From the NCBI RefSeq assembly GCF_029714405.1, contig NZ_CP121650.1, forward strand, positions 6,639,001 through 6,703,000: DNA of 64,000 bases. The letters run 5' to 3'. The position numbers and the translations under genes were made by a program. Positions 37,172 through 45,366 of this stretch are shown piece by piece. Under the pieces are notes generated by a model. The model was not told the DNA's origin, made no database searches, and saw only the letters and a program-made list of their open reading frames with translations. The DNA comes from Bradyrhizobium sp. CB82. Lineage in GTDB: Bacteria > Pseudomonadota > Alphaproteobacteria > Rhizobiales > Xanthobacteraceae. Within the stretch, counting starts at the first letter, position 1. Every line of letters begins with the position of its first letter.

Positions 37172-37237
37172 AAGTCGCTGCGCTCCAGCCCGCTGCGCGG
37201 GAGCAGGAGCCGAGAGGCCGGTAGCCAGCTGAGAGGA
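37172..37237 (+). repeat. 66-bp repeat, copy 2
   Basis: Matches 16083-16148 with about two mismatches near its end (TAGCCAGCTG against TAGCCGGTTG). Here it lies between a dispersed-repeat copy and the 420-bp direct repeat, with no integrase beside it. Confidence 0.8.
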
Positions 37238-37302
37238 CAGCGATAGCGGGGTGGCAAGGTCAACACGATCAACCAGCCTAGTGTTGGCGTGCAACACATG
37301 AT

Positions 37303-37724
37303 CGCGCGCGGGTCAGCATCTTCATGCGGCCAGCCACATCATCAGCCGCACCGACAACGCAATGATAGAAAATTGCCTTGACGAAAGCGCCAACCAGTTT
37401 GCTTGAATGTGCCGTCTATATTTCGGCTTCGCAAGAAATTGATACACGCCATGTCGCGGGACATCGATCGAGCGTTTAATCGCGCAGTGGTTGTCGGATG
37501 TGGTATTTCTGCCACGCGCACCTATTTGAAATTACACATGTCGCAAACATTAAAAGTACTCCTGTGCAACCCTCATGCCGAAACGCGGAAGTTGTGGAAG
37601 CGTTCTCTGTCGGGTTGCCGCCTCTCCTCATAGCGCCCACTGCTTAGCCGGGCCTAACTTCCCGCGACTTCGTGCTTGGCGCTTTTTGGACGCCGGTCAG
37701 TTGAGGGGGCGGAGCCGCTTTGTT
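37303..37724 (+). repeat. 420-bp direct repeat, copy B
   Basis: Second copy of 25453-25872, 11.85 kb away and in the same orientation. It has a 3-bp insertion near 37341 and a handful of substitutions, mostly at the ends. The central 76-codon frame is at 37403-37633. Flanking sequences differ from those of copy A, so the shared unit is sharply bounded. Confidence 0.85.
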
Positions 37725-37769
37725 GCCAGCGTCCAAAAACCTGCACATAACCGGACCAAGGTCCGGCCC

Positions 37770-38309
37770 CTACTTCGGATTACGCGGGAACGGGATAAAC
37801 CCGTCGCGGTTTGGCATCCTCACCTTGGGCAGCGAGTGCGCATCGATCACGTCGTTCGGCTCAATGATCCCGTTGAGATTAAGGATATAGGCCGATACTG
37901 CGTAGAGTTCGTCCGCAGTGAGCGATTTCGACTCTTGGAATGGCATTGCGCGGCGGATGTAGTCGAATAGCGTTGTTGCATAGGGCCAGAAACTTCCCAC
38001 AGTCTTTATCGGTGTTTTGCCCGGCGCCAGTGTGCCCATGCCGCCGACCAGCGCTCCAGCTAGTGCGACACTGGGGCTGATTCCCTTCTCGCCGTGACAG
38101 GCCTGACATTTCGCTACATAGATGGCTTCCCCCTCGATTGCGGTGCCACGACCAGGCGGCAGACCTGCGCCATCCGGTCCGATGCTGATGTCCCACGCTG
38201 CGATGTCGGCGGGCGCGATCGGTTGCCCGAACTGCGGGGCCTGGGCCAGGGCCGCCGGTGCAATGGTCAGCATGGATACGCAGACTGCAATGGGTTTAAG
38301 CGTAAACAT
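37770..38309 (-). CDS. c-type cytochrome subunit of a sulfite dehydrogenase (SoxD-like)
   Basis: A 179-residue protein from the ATG at 38309. The signal peptide is MFTLKPIAVCVSMLTIAPAA, cleaved near ALAQAPQ. One haem site, CQACH, lies at about residue 68, and a distal Met is available in RRAMPFQES. The gene overlaps the end of the SoxC-like gene by 14 bp, so the two form a molybdoenzyme/cytochrome pair in the periplasm. The cytochrome takes electrons from sulfite or sulfane-sulfur oxidation. It is smaller than the diheme Paracoccus SoxD, closer to SorB-like partners. Confidence 0.85.
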   Translation of the reverse strand: MFTLKPIAVCVSMLTIAPAALAQAPQFGQPIAPADIAAWDISIGPDGAGLPPGRGTAIEGEAIYVAKCQACHGEKGISPSVALAGALVGGMGTLAPGKTPIKTVGSFWPYATTLFDYIRRAMPFQESKSLTADELYAVSAYILNLNGIIEPNDVIDAHSLPKVRMPNRDGFIPFPRNPK

Positions 38310-39567
38310 TGCTGGCCTCCCCCATCTCGTCGACGCGCCAGCTTGCGATGGCGTTGTAGTGGTAGACCCCACGCAAGCCGCGCTCGTCGGCGAACTGCAC
38401 GCGCGTTGGCTGCACCATGCCCGTGTCGTCGGTGGCGCGACTCTGCAGCACGGCGGGACCGCCATTCCATTGCCACGCTGCGCGGAAGCGCACGGGCGCC
38501 TTTGGTAGGATCGGGCCCTGCAAAGCTGCCGGCGCCCAGCTTCGTCCGCCGTCAGCCGACACGTCGACTTGCCGGATGCTGCCGTTGCCCGACCAGGCCA
38601 GCCCGGAAATCTCGTAGAATCCCGATCCCCTCAGCACGAGTCCCGGCGACGGACGCGTGATGACGGATTTTACTTCGATCGGGAACACGAACTGCCAGGC
38701 CTTTTCATCCTTGAGCAGGATCGTGTATTTCGATGTTTCGTCTTTGGTCATGGCGGGGACGGCAGTCAGCTTGAGCCGGCGCAGCCACTTCACATTCATG
38801 TTGCCCTCGAAACCAGGCAGCAGCAGCCGCACCGGATAGCCGTTCGAAGGCCGCACTCGCTCGCCGTTCTGATAGAGACAGAGCAGCGCATCATCCATCG
38901 CCTTGTTGAGCGGGATGCTGCGGCTCATGGCGGCAGCATCAGCGCCCTCGGCGATCACCCAGCGCGCCTCAGGTTCGATGCCGGCTTCGTCAAGCAACGT
39001 GGAGAGCCGCACTCCGGTCCATTCCGCACAACCCAGCAGGCCGTGAATAGCCGCCACATTGAGCGGCTGGGCCTGGGGCGCGTTGAGCGCCTGGCTGTTG
39101 CCGCCACACTCGATGAAGGCGATGCGCGATTGCATCGGATAGCGCGACAGCGCTTCGACCGTAAACACAAGCGGGCGCTTCACAAGTCCATGGATCACCA
39201 GTCGGTGCTGATCGGGATCGATTTCCGGGATGCCGGAATGGCTACGCTCGAAATGCAGCCCAGATGGCGTGATCATTCCTTCGAGCATGTGCAGCGGGGT
39301 GCGTGACGAGCCGACACCGGCCGGGTTGGGGGGCGGCGGAAAGACTTTGACGACCTTGCTCTCGAACGGTGAGGGCTGGCCGTAGCCCGCAAATCCCGGA
39401 CCCGGCACCTTCATCCACGGCTGCACCGTAAGCTGTTCTGCCGATCCGCAGGACAGGCCTGCACTGGTCGCACCGACAACGAGCGCGCCTTCAAGAAAAA
39501 TGCGGCGGCTTAGAATTCCGTTGCCCGCCACCGGATCGCCGAGTTCGGGATGTGTTTTTCTAAACAT
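38296..39567 (-). CDS. soxC: sulfite dehydrogenase molybdopterin subunit (SoxC-like)
   Basis: About 423 residues from the ATG at 39567. The Tat signal GNGILSRRIFLEGALVVGAT ends in AGLSCGSAE. The sulfite-oxidase fold has the Moco-binding region HSGIPEIDPDQHRLVIHGLV and IAFIECGGNSQALN, whose Cys is the expected Mo ligand. ALLCLYQNGERVRPSNGYPV and PGFEGNMNVKWLRRL follow, and a C-terminal dimerisation domain includes YEISGLAWSGNGSIRQVDVS. Members oxidise sulfite or act as sulfur dehydrogenase with SoxD. The downstream cytochrome gene overlaps it. No other sox genes (XYZAB) are in the window. Confidence 0.87.
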   Translation of the reverse strand: MFRKTHPELGDPVAGNGILSRRIFLEGALVVGATSAGLSCGSAEQLTVQPWMKVPGPGFAGYGQPSPFESKVVKVFPPPPNPAGVGSSRTPLHMLEGMITPSGLHFERSHSGIPEIDPDQHRLVIHGLVKRPLVFTVEALSRYPMQSRIAFIECGGNSQALNAPQAQPLNVAAIHGLLGCAEWTGVRLSTLLDEAGIEPEARWVIAEGADAAAMSRSIPLNKAMDDALLCLYQNGERVRPSNGYPVRLLLPGFEGNMNVKWLRRLKLTAVPAMTKDETSKYTILLKDEKAWQFVFPIEVKSVITRPSPGLVLRGSGFYEISGLAWSGNGSIRQVDVSADGGRSWAPAALQGPILPKAPVRFRAAWQWNGGPAVLQSRATDDTGMVQPTRVQFADERGLRGVYHYNAIASWRVDEMGEASNVYA

Positions 39568-39834
39568 GAGCGGCACCCCATCGTTGCGATCAAATAAAGC
39601 ACTCTGCGCGCCCTTGCGTGCGCACCAGCGAGTACTCAGTGAGGGACCGGCACAAAAAGAACTGTCGGTTTTATTGAGCGTCATGCCCGCCGACGGCATT
39701 CCTGCTGCCATTCACCTCGAACGGAGACGTCGGCACGTCCTGTCTCGAAAAGCAGCTCCAGAGAAGACTACGCCCACCCAAAAGACCTTCAAATTGGCAA
39801 GGATGTCGCACAAGCAATCTGGTCAAAACCGGGT

Positions 39835-39948
39835 CACGAGCGTCGCCCCCTGCAACAGACGACCACACTTCGACTTCCGCTCTGCCCCGTTAGTTACCGA
39901 CATCGTGCGGCGGCGCAATATGTAGCAATGGGCACATGATCGGACTCT
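39835..39948 (+). repeat. dispersed intergenic repeat copy
   Basis: CACGAGCGTCGCCCCCTG, GACTTCCGCTCTGCCCCG, GTGCGGCGGCGCAATATG, GCAATGGGCACATGA and CGGACTCT. More diverged in the middle than most copies. It lies between the divergent soxC-like and oxidase genes. Confidence 0.75.
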
Positions 39949-40188
39949 CTGTCGTGCGAGGCGCGCGCTGCCCGGTCGCCGCTCTCCAAGGCGGCGGTCG
40001 TGCGGCACGGCACCCTGGAGCAGGCACGCGGTTCGTCGACCGACTGCCCGGAGGTATATATGTTGTAGATTTGTGATGGCGAGCGCGCTGTGCTTGATCT
40101 ACCGTTGCCCAGCGGGCGGAGAACGCTCGGGGGCCTCATGAGTGATCTCCGACCCAATGACCGATCATGGGTGGAACAGGAGGATATC

Positions 40189-41574
40189 ATGCAGGCCATG
40201 GCCACCGAAACCTTCATCGGCAACATGCGCGGCCCGGTTATCAGGCGAATGGATGCCGATTATGACGCCGTGCGGAGTCTCTACAACGGGATGATCGATA
40301 AGAGTCCCGTGATGATTGCGCGATGCGCCGACGTCGCTGACGTCGTGGCCGCGGTCAATTTTGCAAGGGCGAACGAACTCCAGGTCGCGATCCGCGGAGG
40401 CGGGCACAATGGGCCTGGCCTTAGCAGTGTCGAGGACGGGCTGATGATCGACATGTCGATGATGAAAGGCGTGCGGGTCGATCCGGCCGCGCGCACCGTC
40501 CGCGTCGGTCCCGGCTGCACGCAAGGTGATGTTGACCACGCTACGCATGTCTACGGGCTTGCGGTGCCGGCCGGCATTGTATCGACCACCGGGATCGCCG
40601 GGCTTACGCTCGGCGGCGGCACCGGATATCTCACCCGCAAGCATGGCCTCACCATCGACAATCTCCTCGAGGCGGATGTCGTGCTCGCTGACGGACGCAT
40701 CGTCACCGCCAACAAGTCGGAGAACGCTGACCTTTACTGGGGCTTGCGGGGCGGCGGCGGCAATTTCGGCATCGTCACGAGCTTCCTGTTCCAGGCTCAT
40801 CCGGTGAACATGGTGTATGCCGGTCCGATCTTTTGGGATCTCGAAAACGCCCGGACCGTCATGCAGAGGTACAGGGATTTCCTGCCTAGCGCTCCCGAGG
40901 AGCTCGGGGTCTTCGTCGGTTTGAAGACCGTTCCACCGGTGGACCCGTTCCCGGCGGAACATCAGGGCAAGCGCGCCTGCGCCATCATTGGCTGCTACAA
41001 CGGTCCGACAGAAGATGGCCAGACCGTCATGGCCAGGTTGCTCGATGGGCTGCCCGCGCCGCTCTTCAACTGGATGGGCGAAATGCCTTATCCGGCCCTC
41101 CAATCCATGTTCGACCCGTTCTTCCCGAAAGGCCTGCAATGGTACTGGCGCGGCGATTTCGTAAAAGAGCTGACAGACGCAGCAATTGACGCCCATATCG
41201 AGCAGGCGCGGAATGCACCGAGCGCGCTTTCGCTCATGCACCTCTATCCAATCGATGGCGCCGTCCATCGCGTTGGCAAGAGCGACACCGCCTGGAACAC
41301 GCGCGAAGCGACTTGGTCGATGGTCATCGCCGGCATCGATCCCAATCCGCAAAAAGCAGGTGAAATCACGCGCTGGACCAAGGGCTATTGGGAGGCCGTG
41401 CATCCTTACTCCGCGGACGGCGGCTATGTGAATTTCATGATGGAGGATGGGGACGACAGCAGACTTAGGGCCACTTACGGCGACAACTACGACCGCCTTG
41501 CCGCCTTGAAAGCCAAGTACGACCCGACGAACTTCTTCCACATGAACCAGAACATCAGACCTCTGCACTCGTAG
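40189..41574 (+). CDS. FAD-linked oxidase, berberine-bridge-enzyme type
   Basis: About 461 residues from the ATG at 40189, which has AGGAGG five bases upstream; longer frames to 40090 lack one. The FAD_binding_4 domain has LQVAIRGGGHNGPGLSSVED (the His for 8-alpha-histidyl FAD), VRVGPGCTQGDVDHATHVYG, TTGIAGLTLGGGTGYLTRKH and LYWGLRGGGGNFGIVTSFLF. The BBE domain ends YDPTNFFHMNQNI. Members oxidise sugars, alkaloids or phenolic compounds with release of hydrogen peroxide. There is no signal peptide. The substrate is not evident. Confidence 0.93.
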   Translation: MQAMATETFIGNMRGPVIRRMDADYDAVRSLYNGMIDKSPVMIARCADVADVVAAVNFARANELQVAIRGGGHNGPGLSSVEDGLMIDMSMMKGVRVDPAARTVRVGPGCTQGDVDHATHVYGLAVPAGIVSTTGIAGLTLGGGTGYLTRKHGLTIDNLLEADVVLADGRIVTANKSENADLYWGLRGGGGNFGIVTSFLFQAHPVNMVYAGPIFWDLENARTVMQRYRDFLPSAPEELGVFVGLKTVPPVDPFPAEHQGKRACAIIGCYNGPTEDGQTVMARLLDGLPAPLFNWMGEMPYPALQSMFDPFFPKGLQWYWRGDFVKELTDAAIDAHIEQARNAPSALSLMHLYPIDGAVHRVGKSDTAWNTREATWSMVIAGIDPNPQKAGEITRWTKGYWEAVHPYSADGGYVNFMMEDGDDSRLRATYGDNYDRLAALKAKYDPTNFFHMNQNIRPLHS

Positions 41575-41687
41575 AGCCGCACGGTTCGGTCGCGCCTAAG
41601 GTTCTTGTCGGAGCGCTCCTTTTTGCGGAACGAGCGAACGCTCCGGCTATCTCTGTCAGTCGCGCGCCATGCAGCGTTCGCCCGTCT

Positions 41688-42110
41688 TTATTCCGGGACG
41701 AGCTCTCCTGAGCCACCAAACTCCTTCGGAAAATCCCTTATCTTGGGAAGGCCGTCTCGCATCGGCAGAACTGTCTCGGCGTAGTTTACGTGTACAGCGG
41801 GCAAAAATTCCAACGTGGGTAGTGTCGCAGCGAAAACGTCAACCAACCCCAGCGGCGGATGGTTGGTCATCAGGTGGCCGCCGCATTTCGCGCAATACTG
41901 ACGCTGACTGAGCTCAGACTTCTGGAACATCGCGACATGCTCGGCTCCCGATGTGATCCGCACCGCCTCGGGCTTCCAGAGGCTGAAGGCGTTTACGGGT
42001 CCGCCGGACCACGAGCGACAAGAACTGCAATGACAATAGCCCATCGCCTCCGGTGACCCCATGACCTCCAGTTTGACTGCTCCGCAAAAGCAGCTTCCAA
42101 GATGAGACAT
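41688..42110 (-). CDS. GFA family zinc-binding protein
   Basis: About 140 residues from the ATG at 42110; a longer frame starts at 42146. The GFA/CENP-V fold is marked by its zinc ligands: GSCFCGAVKLEV, YCHCSSCRSWSG and QYCAKCGGHLM. The family is named after a protein once proposed to combine formaldehyde with glutathione, but most members have no proven activity. It is cytosolic and monocistronic. No formaldehyde dehydrogenase lies next to it. Confidence 0.9.
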   Translation of the reverse strand: MSHLGSCFCGAVKLEVMGSPEAMGYCHCSSCRSWSGGPVNAFSLWKPEAVRITSGAEHVAMFQKSELSQRQYCAKCGGHLMTNHPPLGLVDVFAATLPTLEFLPAVHVNYAETVLPMRDGLPKIRDFPKEFGGSGELVPE

Positions 42111-42239
42111 TGGCGACCTCCATCGACTTCGTTCGTACGGCAACAAGAGCGCTACAGTAACAAACCAATTGGCGCGCCGCAGCCCTCAATCGGAGAACGC
42201 AATGAGGCAATCGCGGTTCTTCGCATGTCGACCTCGGGC

Positions 42240-42365
42240 CACGAGCGTCGCCCTCCGCAACACTCGGCTGTCCGTTGACTTCCGCTATGCCCCGTTCGCG
42301 ACTGATGTCTTGCGGCGGTGCGAGATGTCGCGACGGGCCCACCAACGGACTCATGCGCTGCAGCA
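42240..42365 (+). repeat. dispersed intergenic repeat, rightmost copy
   Basis: ACGAGCGTCGCCCTCCG, GACTTCCGCTATGCCCCG, GTCTTGCGGCGGTGCGAG, TGTCGCGACGGGCCCA and CGGACTCATGCGCTGCAGCA. This is the last copy; none was seen in the remaining 21 kb. Confidence 0.85.
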
Positions 42366-42403
42366 AGGCGCACTCGAGATCACGATGGCAGCATGAAATT
42401 TGT

Positions 42404-42647
42404 CGAGCGGCAGCCCCTTCGCTGATCTCGATGCCGCCGCGCGCAGGATTGTCGAGATCGCGAACGGCAAGCGGTGGAGGATGGCCGTATCTTCGTCGAA
42501 CGAGTCAATGAGCCATTTCTGACGGCTGGCCGCATTGGCGAGCAATTCCGCACCTGTATCGAGCGCGCCGTCGCTCTCGGCTGGCTGTGGCGGCACGAGA
42601 GCGGCACTTGCCCGAAAATCACCAAGGGTTCGGCGCTGTTTGCATGA
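42404..42647 (+). pseudogene. remnant of a small conserved rhizobial hypothetical protein
   Basis: Two frames on the plus strand read like one small protein: DAAARRIVEIANG (up to about 42470), then one frame over QAVEDGRIFVERVNEPFLTA, ERAVALGWLWRHESGTCPKI and TKGSALFA with a stop at 42645. The pattern AARRIVEIAN...GRIFVE.(I/V)N..FL...G resembles a common small family of unknown function in Bradyrhizobium. A single-base loss and a missing start indicate decay. Confidence 0.42.
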
Positions 42648-42767
42648 TCCACGATTAGTGACCGCGAAAGCACACCCACATAGATTTCGCAGAAACGCAC
42701 GGCCCGCAAGTTACCTTGTTTGGGATCGCAAGCTAAATCCAGAGACACTCGTTTTAGAAGGCCTGCG

Positions 42768-43520
42768 ATGACCCTACTTGTGACCGTAAATGAGGCAGAG
42801 GAGAATCAGACTGGCGCCCCCAACGTGAAGGCTGTGATCGCCGTTGTTGGACTGGCAATTGAGGCCAGAATAGCGGGGATGGCAGCGATGATCGCTGATG
42901 GTGACCGGACCGCGTCTCATTTACGTGACGCCATCCGAAAAGGTGCGCGCGGGATAATAAGCTTTGGCGTATGCGGCGGGCTGGATCCGAAGCTCCGACC
43001 GGGGAAGGTTGTCATCGCTTCGTCGGTGTTTGCCGGGAAAGATGAAGCTTATCCAAGTGACCTCCCTTGGGCCCAGGAGCTTCTTCGGATGATCCCGGGC
43101 GCCGGCTACTCTCCGATTGCTGGAGTGGCTACCCCGATGACAAGTTTTGAGGAGAGACGGGACTTCCATGCCATCACCGGGGCTGTCGCAGCTGACATGG
43201 AGTCGCAAATCGTGGCCCGAATCGCTGCCGAATTCAGAATTCCCTTTGCCGCTTGTCGCGTTGTTCTAAATCCTGCCCATCGGATACTTCCGAGAGCGGC
43301 GCTCATAAAGATCGGACCCGCAGGTAAGCCTAGACTGCGCAAGATTGGAGGTTCAGTTGTTAGCGACCCACGGCAACTTCCTAGACTTAGCCGATTGGCC
43401 GTTGACGCTGTTATTGCGGTGAGGGCATTGCGCAGGGCCAAACGACGGCTTGGAACTCACCTCGGTTTCCCGCATCTTCACGGCCGCTTACCGCGTCGAC
43501 TGCTGCACTTGAAACAATAA
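42768..43520 (+). CDS. HpnG-like phosphorylase
   Basis: A 250-residue member of the nucleoside phosphorylase superfamily close to hopanoid-associated phosphorylases. Visible parts are AVIAVVGLAIEARIAG, KGARGIISFGVCGGLDPKLR (phosphate loop), AVAADMESQIVARIAAEFRI and a Pro/Arg-rich end RVVLNPAHRILPRAALIKI typical of HpnG. HpnG releases adenine from adenosylhopane on the way to bacteriohopanetetrol. Here the Met-Glu-Ser is followed by Gln where I recall His in HpnG (from memory). No other hopanoid genes are nearby, so it may be a second copy or act on a different nucleoside. Confidence 0.82.
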   Translation: MTLLVTVNEAEENQTGAPNVKAVIAVVGLAIEARIAGMAAMIADGDRTASHLRDAIRKGARGIISFGVCGGLDPKLRPGKVVIASSVFAGKDEAYPSDLPWAQELLRMIPGAGYSPIAGVATPMTSFEERRDFHAITGAVAADMESQIVARIAAEFRIPFAACRVVLNPAHRILPRAALIKIGPAGKPRLRKIGGSVVSDPRQLPRLSRLAVDAVIAVRALRRAKRRLGTHLGFPHLHGRLPRRLLHLKQ

Positions 43521-43659
43521 CTCCAGTCCGATCCCGCCGTCAGTGCTGCTGCCCGCACGGCGCGACGCCGGCGAGACAAGTGCGAATCCGAGCTGCCGAG
43601 CCCCTGTGCGATCAGCGTTATTTCGATGGCGATTCCAAACAGCTACGTCGGCAGCGCGC

Positions 43660-44364
43660 TCACGAGTCGGACTGCGAGTCGAACTTGGGCACAGCTTTCG
43701 AACCCGCACGTGAGCGCAGGAAGGCCTTGCTCACCGCTAGGGCCGGCGCGGCCAAAAAGGCGGTCAAGACGGCCCACGAAAGGATGGGCCGCGGCGCGGC
43801 CGCATGGCGCTCAGGCAGATCCGCCGCCGATCCAAAGCAGCCTCTTCGCTTTATGAAGCGCCAAGCGAGCGGGTTCCACTGGCTCCAGACCTGCTCGGCC
43901 TGCGCTGCCAACAGGCCGGAGACGATCTCCGGCGGAGGTCCAAAAACCTCAGGCAGCTTGTTCGATAAATCGTCGTCCTTCAGCACGTCCCATTTCGAAT
44001 ATCCGCCCATCACAGGAGACGAGAGGGCGAACACCACCCGACCAATCCGCGCCTCCCTCGAAGAAAACGAACACATCGGGCAAGGTTCAACGATCGAATA
44101 CAAGGTGCAATCTTGCAGACGCTTTCGGTTGAGGACCTTTTGTGCCGCGGAAAGTGCCACGAGCTCCGCGTGGCGCGTCACGTCGCCCTCCGATGAAACG
44201 CGATTTGTCGCCTCCGCAATGACCTGTCCTCGAGAAACAATCAGGGCGCCGAACGGCAGCTCTCCTTTCTTCGCTCCAAGTCGAGCGACTTCAAAGCATC
44301 GCTCCATCAGTTGCAAATCTTGAAGGTGAGCTTCCGGCCTGTTCATGAGCGTCAGCTGCTCCAT
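43660..44364 (-). CDS. nucleoside/cytidine deaminase-like protein
   Basis: A 234-residue protein with the zinc-dependent deaminase signature: TRHAELVALSAAQ (HAE, the zinc His and catalytic Glu) and VEPCPMCSFS (PCxxC). The N-terminal KKGELPFGALIVSRGQVIAE is typical of the guanine/cytosine/tRNA adenosine deaminase group. The C-terminal 80 residues, rich in Arg and Ala with one hydrophobic stretch (LSWAVLTAFLAAPALAVS), are unusual and may be an extension. It converges with the HpnG-like gene 140 bp away. The substrate is probably a free base or nucleoside. Confidence 0.85.
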   Translation of the reverse strand: MEQLTLMNRPEAHLQDLQLMERCFEVARLGAKKGELPFGALIVSRGQVIAEATNRVSSEGDVTRHAELVALSAAQKVLNRKRLQDCTLYSIVEPCPMCSFSSREARIGRVVFALSSPVMGGYSKWDVLKDDDLSNKLPEVFGPPPEIVSGLLAAQAEQVWSQWNPLAWRFIKRRGCFGSAADLPERHAAAPRPILSWAVLTAFLAAPALAVSKAFLRSRAGSKAVPKFDSQSDS

Positions 44365-44706
44365 CCGAGTTGACGAGCAGTCCCCCTTGGTTGCTGCGTT
44401 CTTGGGCCTGACCGAGCCTGGCTACTCCCCCGCGCGTCATGGTTCGCGGCCAGGGCGATCTCCACTTCAATCCAGACGGGAGGTTAGGCGAAGCAACCCT
44501 CCCGCGCTATGCGATTTCGGCTAAACGGCGCGCCACGTTCATCGGATAGCTGTCCGGAAGGGGTCAAACCGGGACTTTCCTCCTTCGGGGGCGCACGTCC
44601 GCTTCCGCCGAGTGCAGACATTGGTCCGGGAGGCCAGTCCGTTGGTCGAGCTGCAATTCTGCTTAGTTTCGAATTGAGCGAGCGCTTCGACGCCGCACGC
44701 TGCGAA
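44365..44706. other. intergenic gap at the probable left edge of the island
   Basis: About 340 bp with no conserved frame. It lies between the deaminase start and the first island gene, so an attachment site should be here, but no tRNA or repeat of the right-hand junction could be recognised by eye. Confidence 0.4.
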
Positions 44707-44949
44707 TCAGGACAAGCCTCCAGCCCCGCCTCCGGGCGGGGCTGTTTTGTTTGCGGCCAACGTCGTGCGCAGGATGCAGCGCAGGCTATCCTCGGCGTCG
44801 TCTAGTCCGACGACGACCTTCTCAAGCCGCGCGCGGTCCAGCTCGCGGTCGGCATCCTGACGCTCAAGGATGCGCCGGGTCTTCTCCGACGATATTTTGA
44901 GCAGTTGGTGCAGGATGATAAGCTCGCCGATCTCCTCGAATGCCTCCAT
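44707..44949 (-). CDS. small helical hypothetical protein on the island
   Basis: An 80-residue frame whose first 60 residues are strongly helical and charged (ELIILHQLLKISSEKTRRIL, RARLEKVVVGLDDAEDSLRC). The last 15 residues (APPGGGAGGL) overlap a plus-strand terminator hairpin. It follows the other minus-strand island genes with an 81-bp gap. I do not recognise it. Confidence 0.45.
   Translation of the reverse strand: MEAFEEIGELIILHQLLKISSEKTRRILERQDADRELDRARLEKVVVGLDDAEDSLRCILRTTLAANKTAPPGGGAGGLS
44722..44753 (+). terminator. rho-independent terminator, plus strand
   Basis: A 9-bp GC stem (AGCCCCGCC / GGCGGGGCT, loop TCCG) followed by TGTTTTGTTT. No plus-strand gene is visible upstream. 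It overlaps the 3' end of the minus-strand 80-residue frame. It may be left over from a gene displaced by the island. Confidence 0.65.
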
Positions 44950-45030
44950 GGCGCTTCCCCCTCGTTGTTCACTCCAGTATGCGCGAAAATAGATCCTCGC
45001 GCCAATTCCGGCCGCCGCCGCGCTCGTTCG

Positions 45031-45366
45031 TCATGACACAAGCCTCCCATGTCTCGCCAGCAAAGCGCAGCGGCGACTGATGCCGCTCCACAGCTCCGGC
45101 GACGCGATCTCGAGTTGGCCCTTGTCGATGGCCGCGAGTAAACTCGTTATCTGCCGGTGCGCGCTGACTAACTCCTCGAGCAGTTCCTCGCGGGCGGCGT
45201 TTGCGTCCGCGAGGATCATGCAGGCCTTGTTTCGCGCGATGCGCTGGCGCGGGAGCATCGATGCGCGGCCGTCGCGGAAGGCGAACTGATCGATCACCCG
45301 CGCGGCGCTGTCGATCATATTCTGCGCCTGCATCGACCGGAATATGGTTTTCGTTGCGTCATCCAT
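45031..45366 (-). CDS. helical hypothetical protein in the island operon
   Basis: About 111 residues from the ATG at 45366, which overlaps the end of the XRE regulator gene by 8 bases. Several ATGs up to 45384 are possible starts. The product is helical (MQAQNMIDSAARVIDQFAFR, AAREELLEELVSAHRQITSL), with no membrane segment or known motif. The overlap implies translation coupled to the regulator. Confidence 0.55.
   Translation of the reverse strand: MDDATKTIFRSMQAQNMIDSAARVIDQFAFRDGRASMLPRQRIARNKACMILADANAAREELLEELVSAHRQITSLLAAIDKGQLEIASPELWSGISRRCALLARHGRLVS

Noticed and set aside
40165..41568. 467-codon minus-strand frame opposite the berberine-bridge oxidase
   Set aside because: His/Asp/Arg-rich shadow with no motif; the plus strand is a textbook FAD oxidase.
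18970..42365. CRISPR-like array from the recurring intergenic repeat
   Set aside because: Copies are kilobases apart, variable in length, and separated by genes; no regular spacers and no cas genes.
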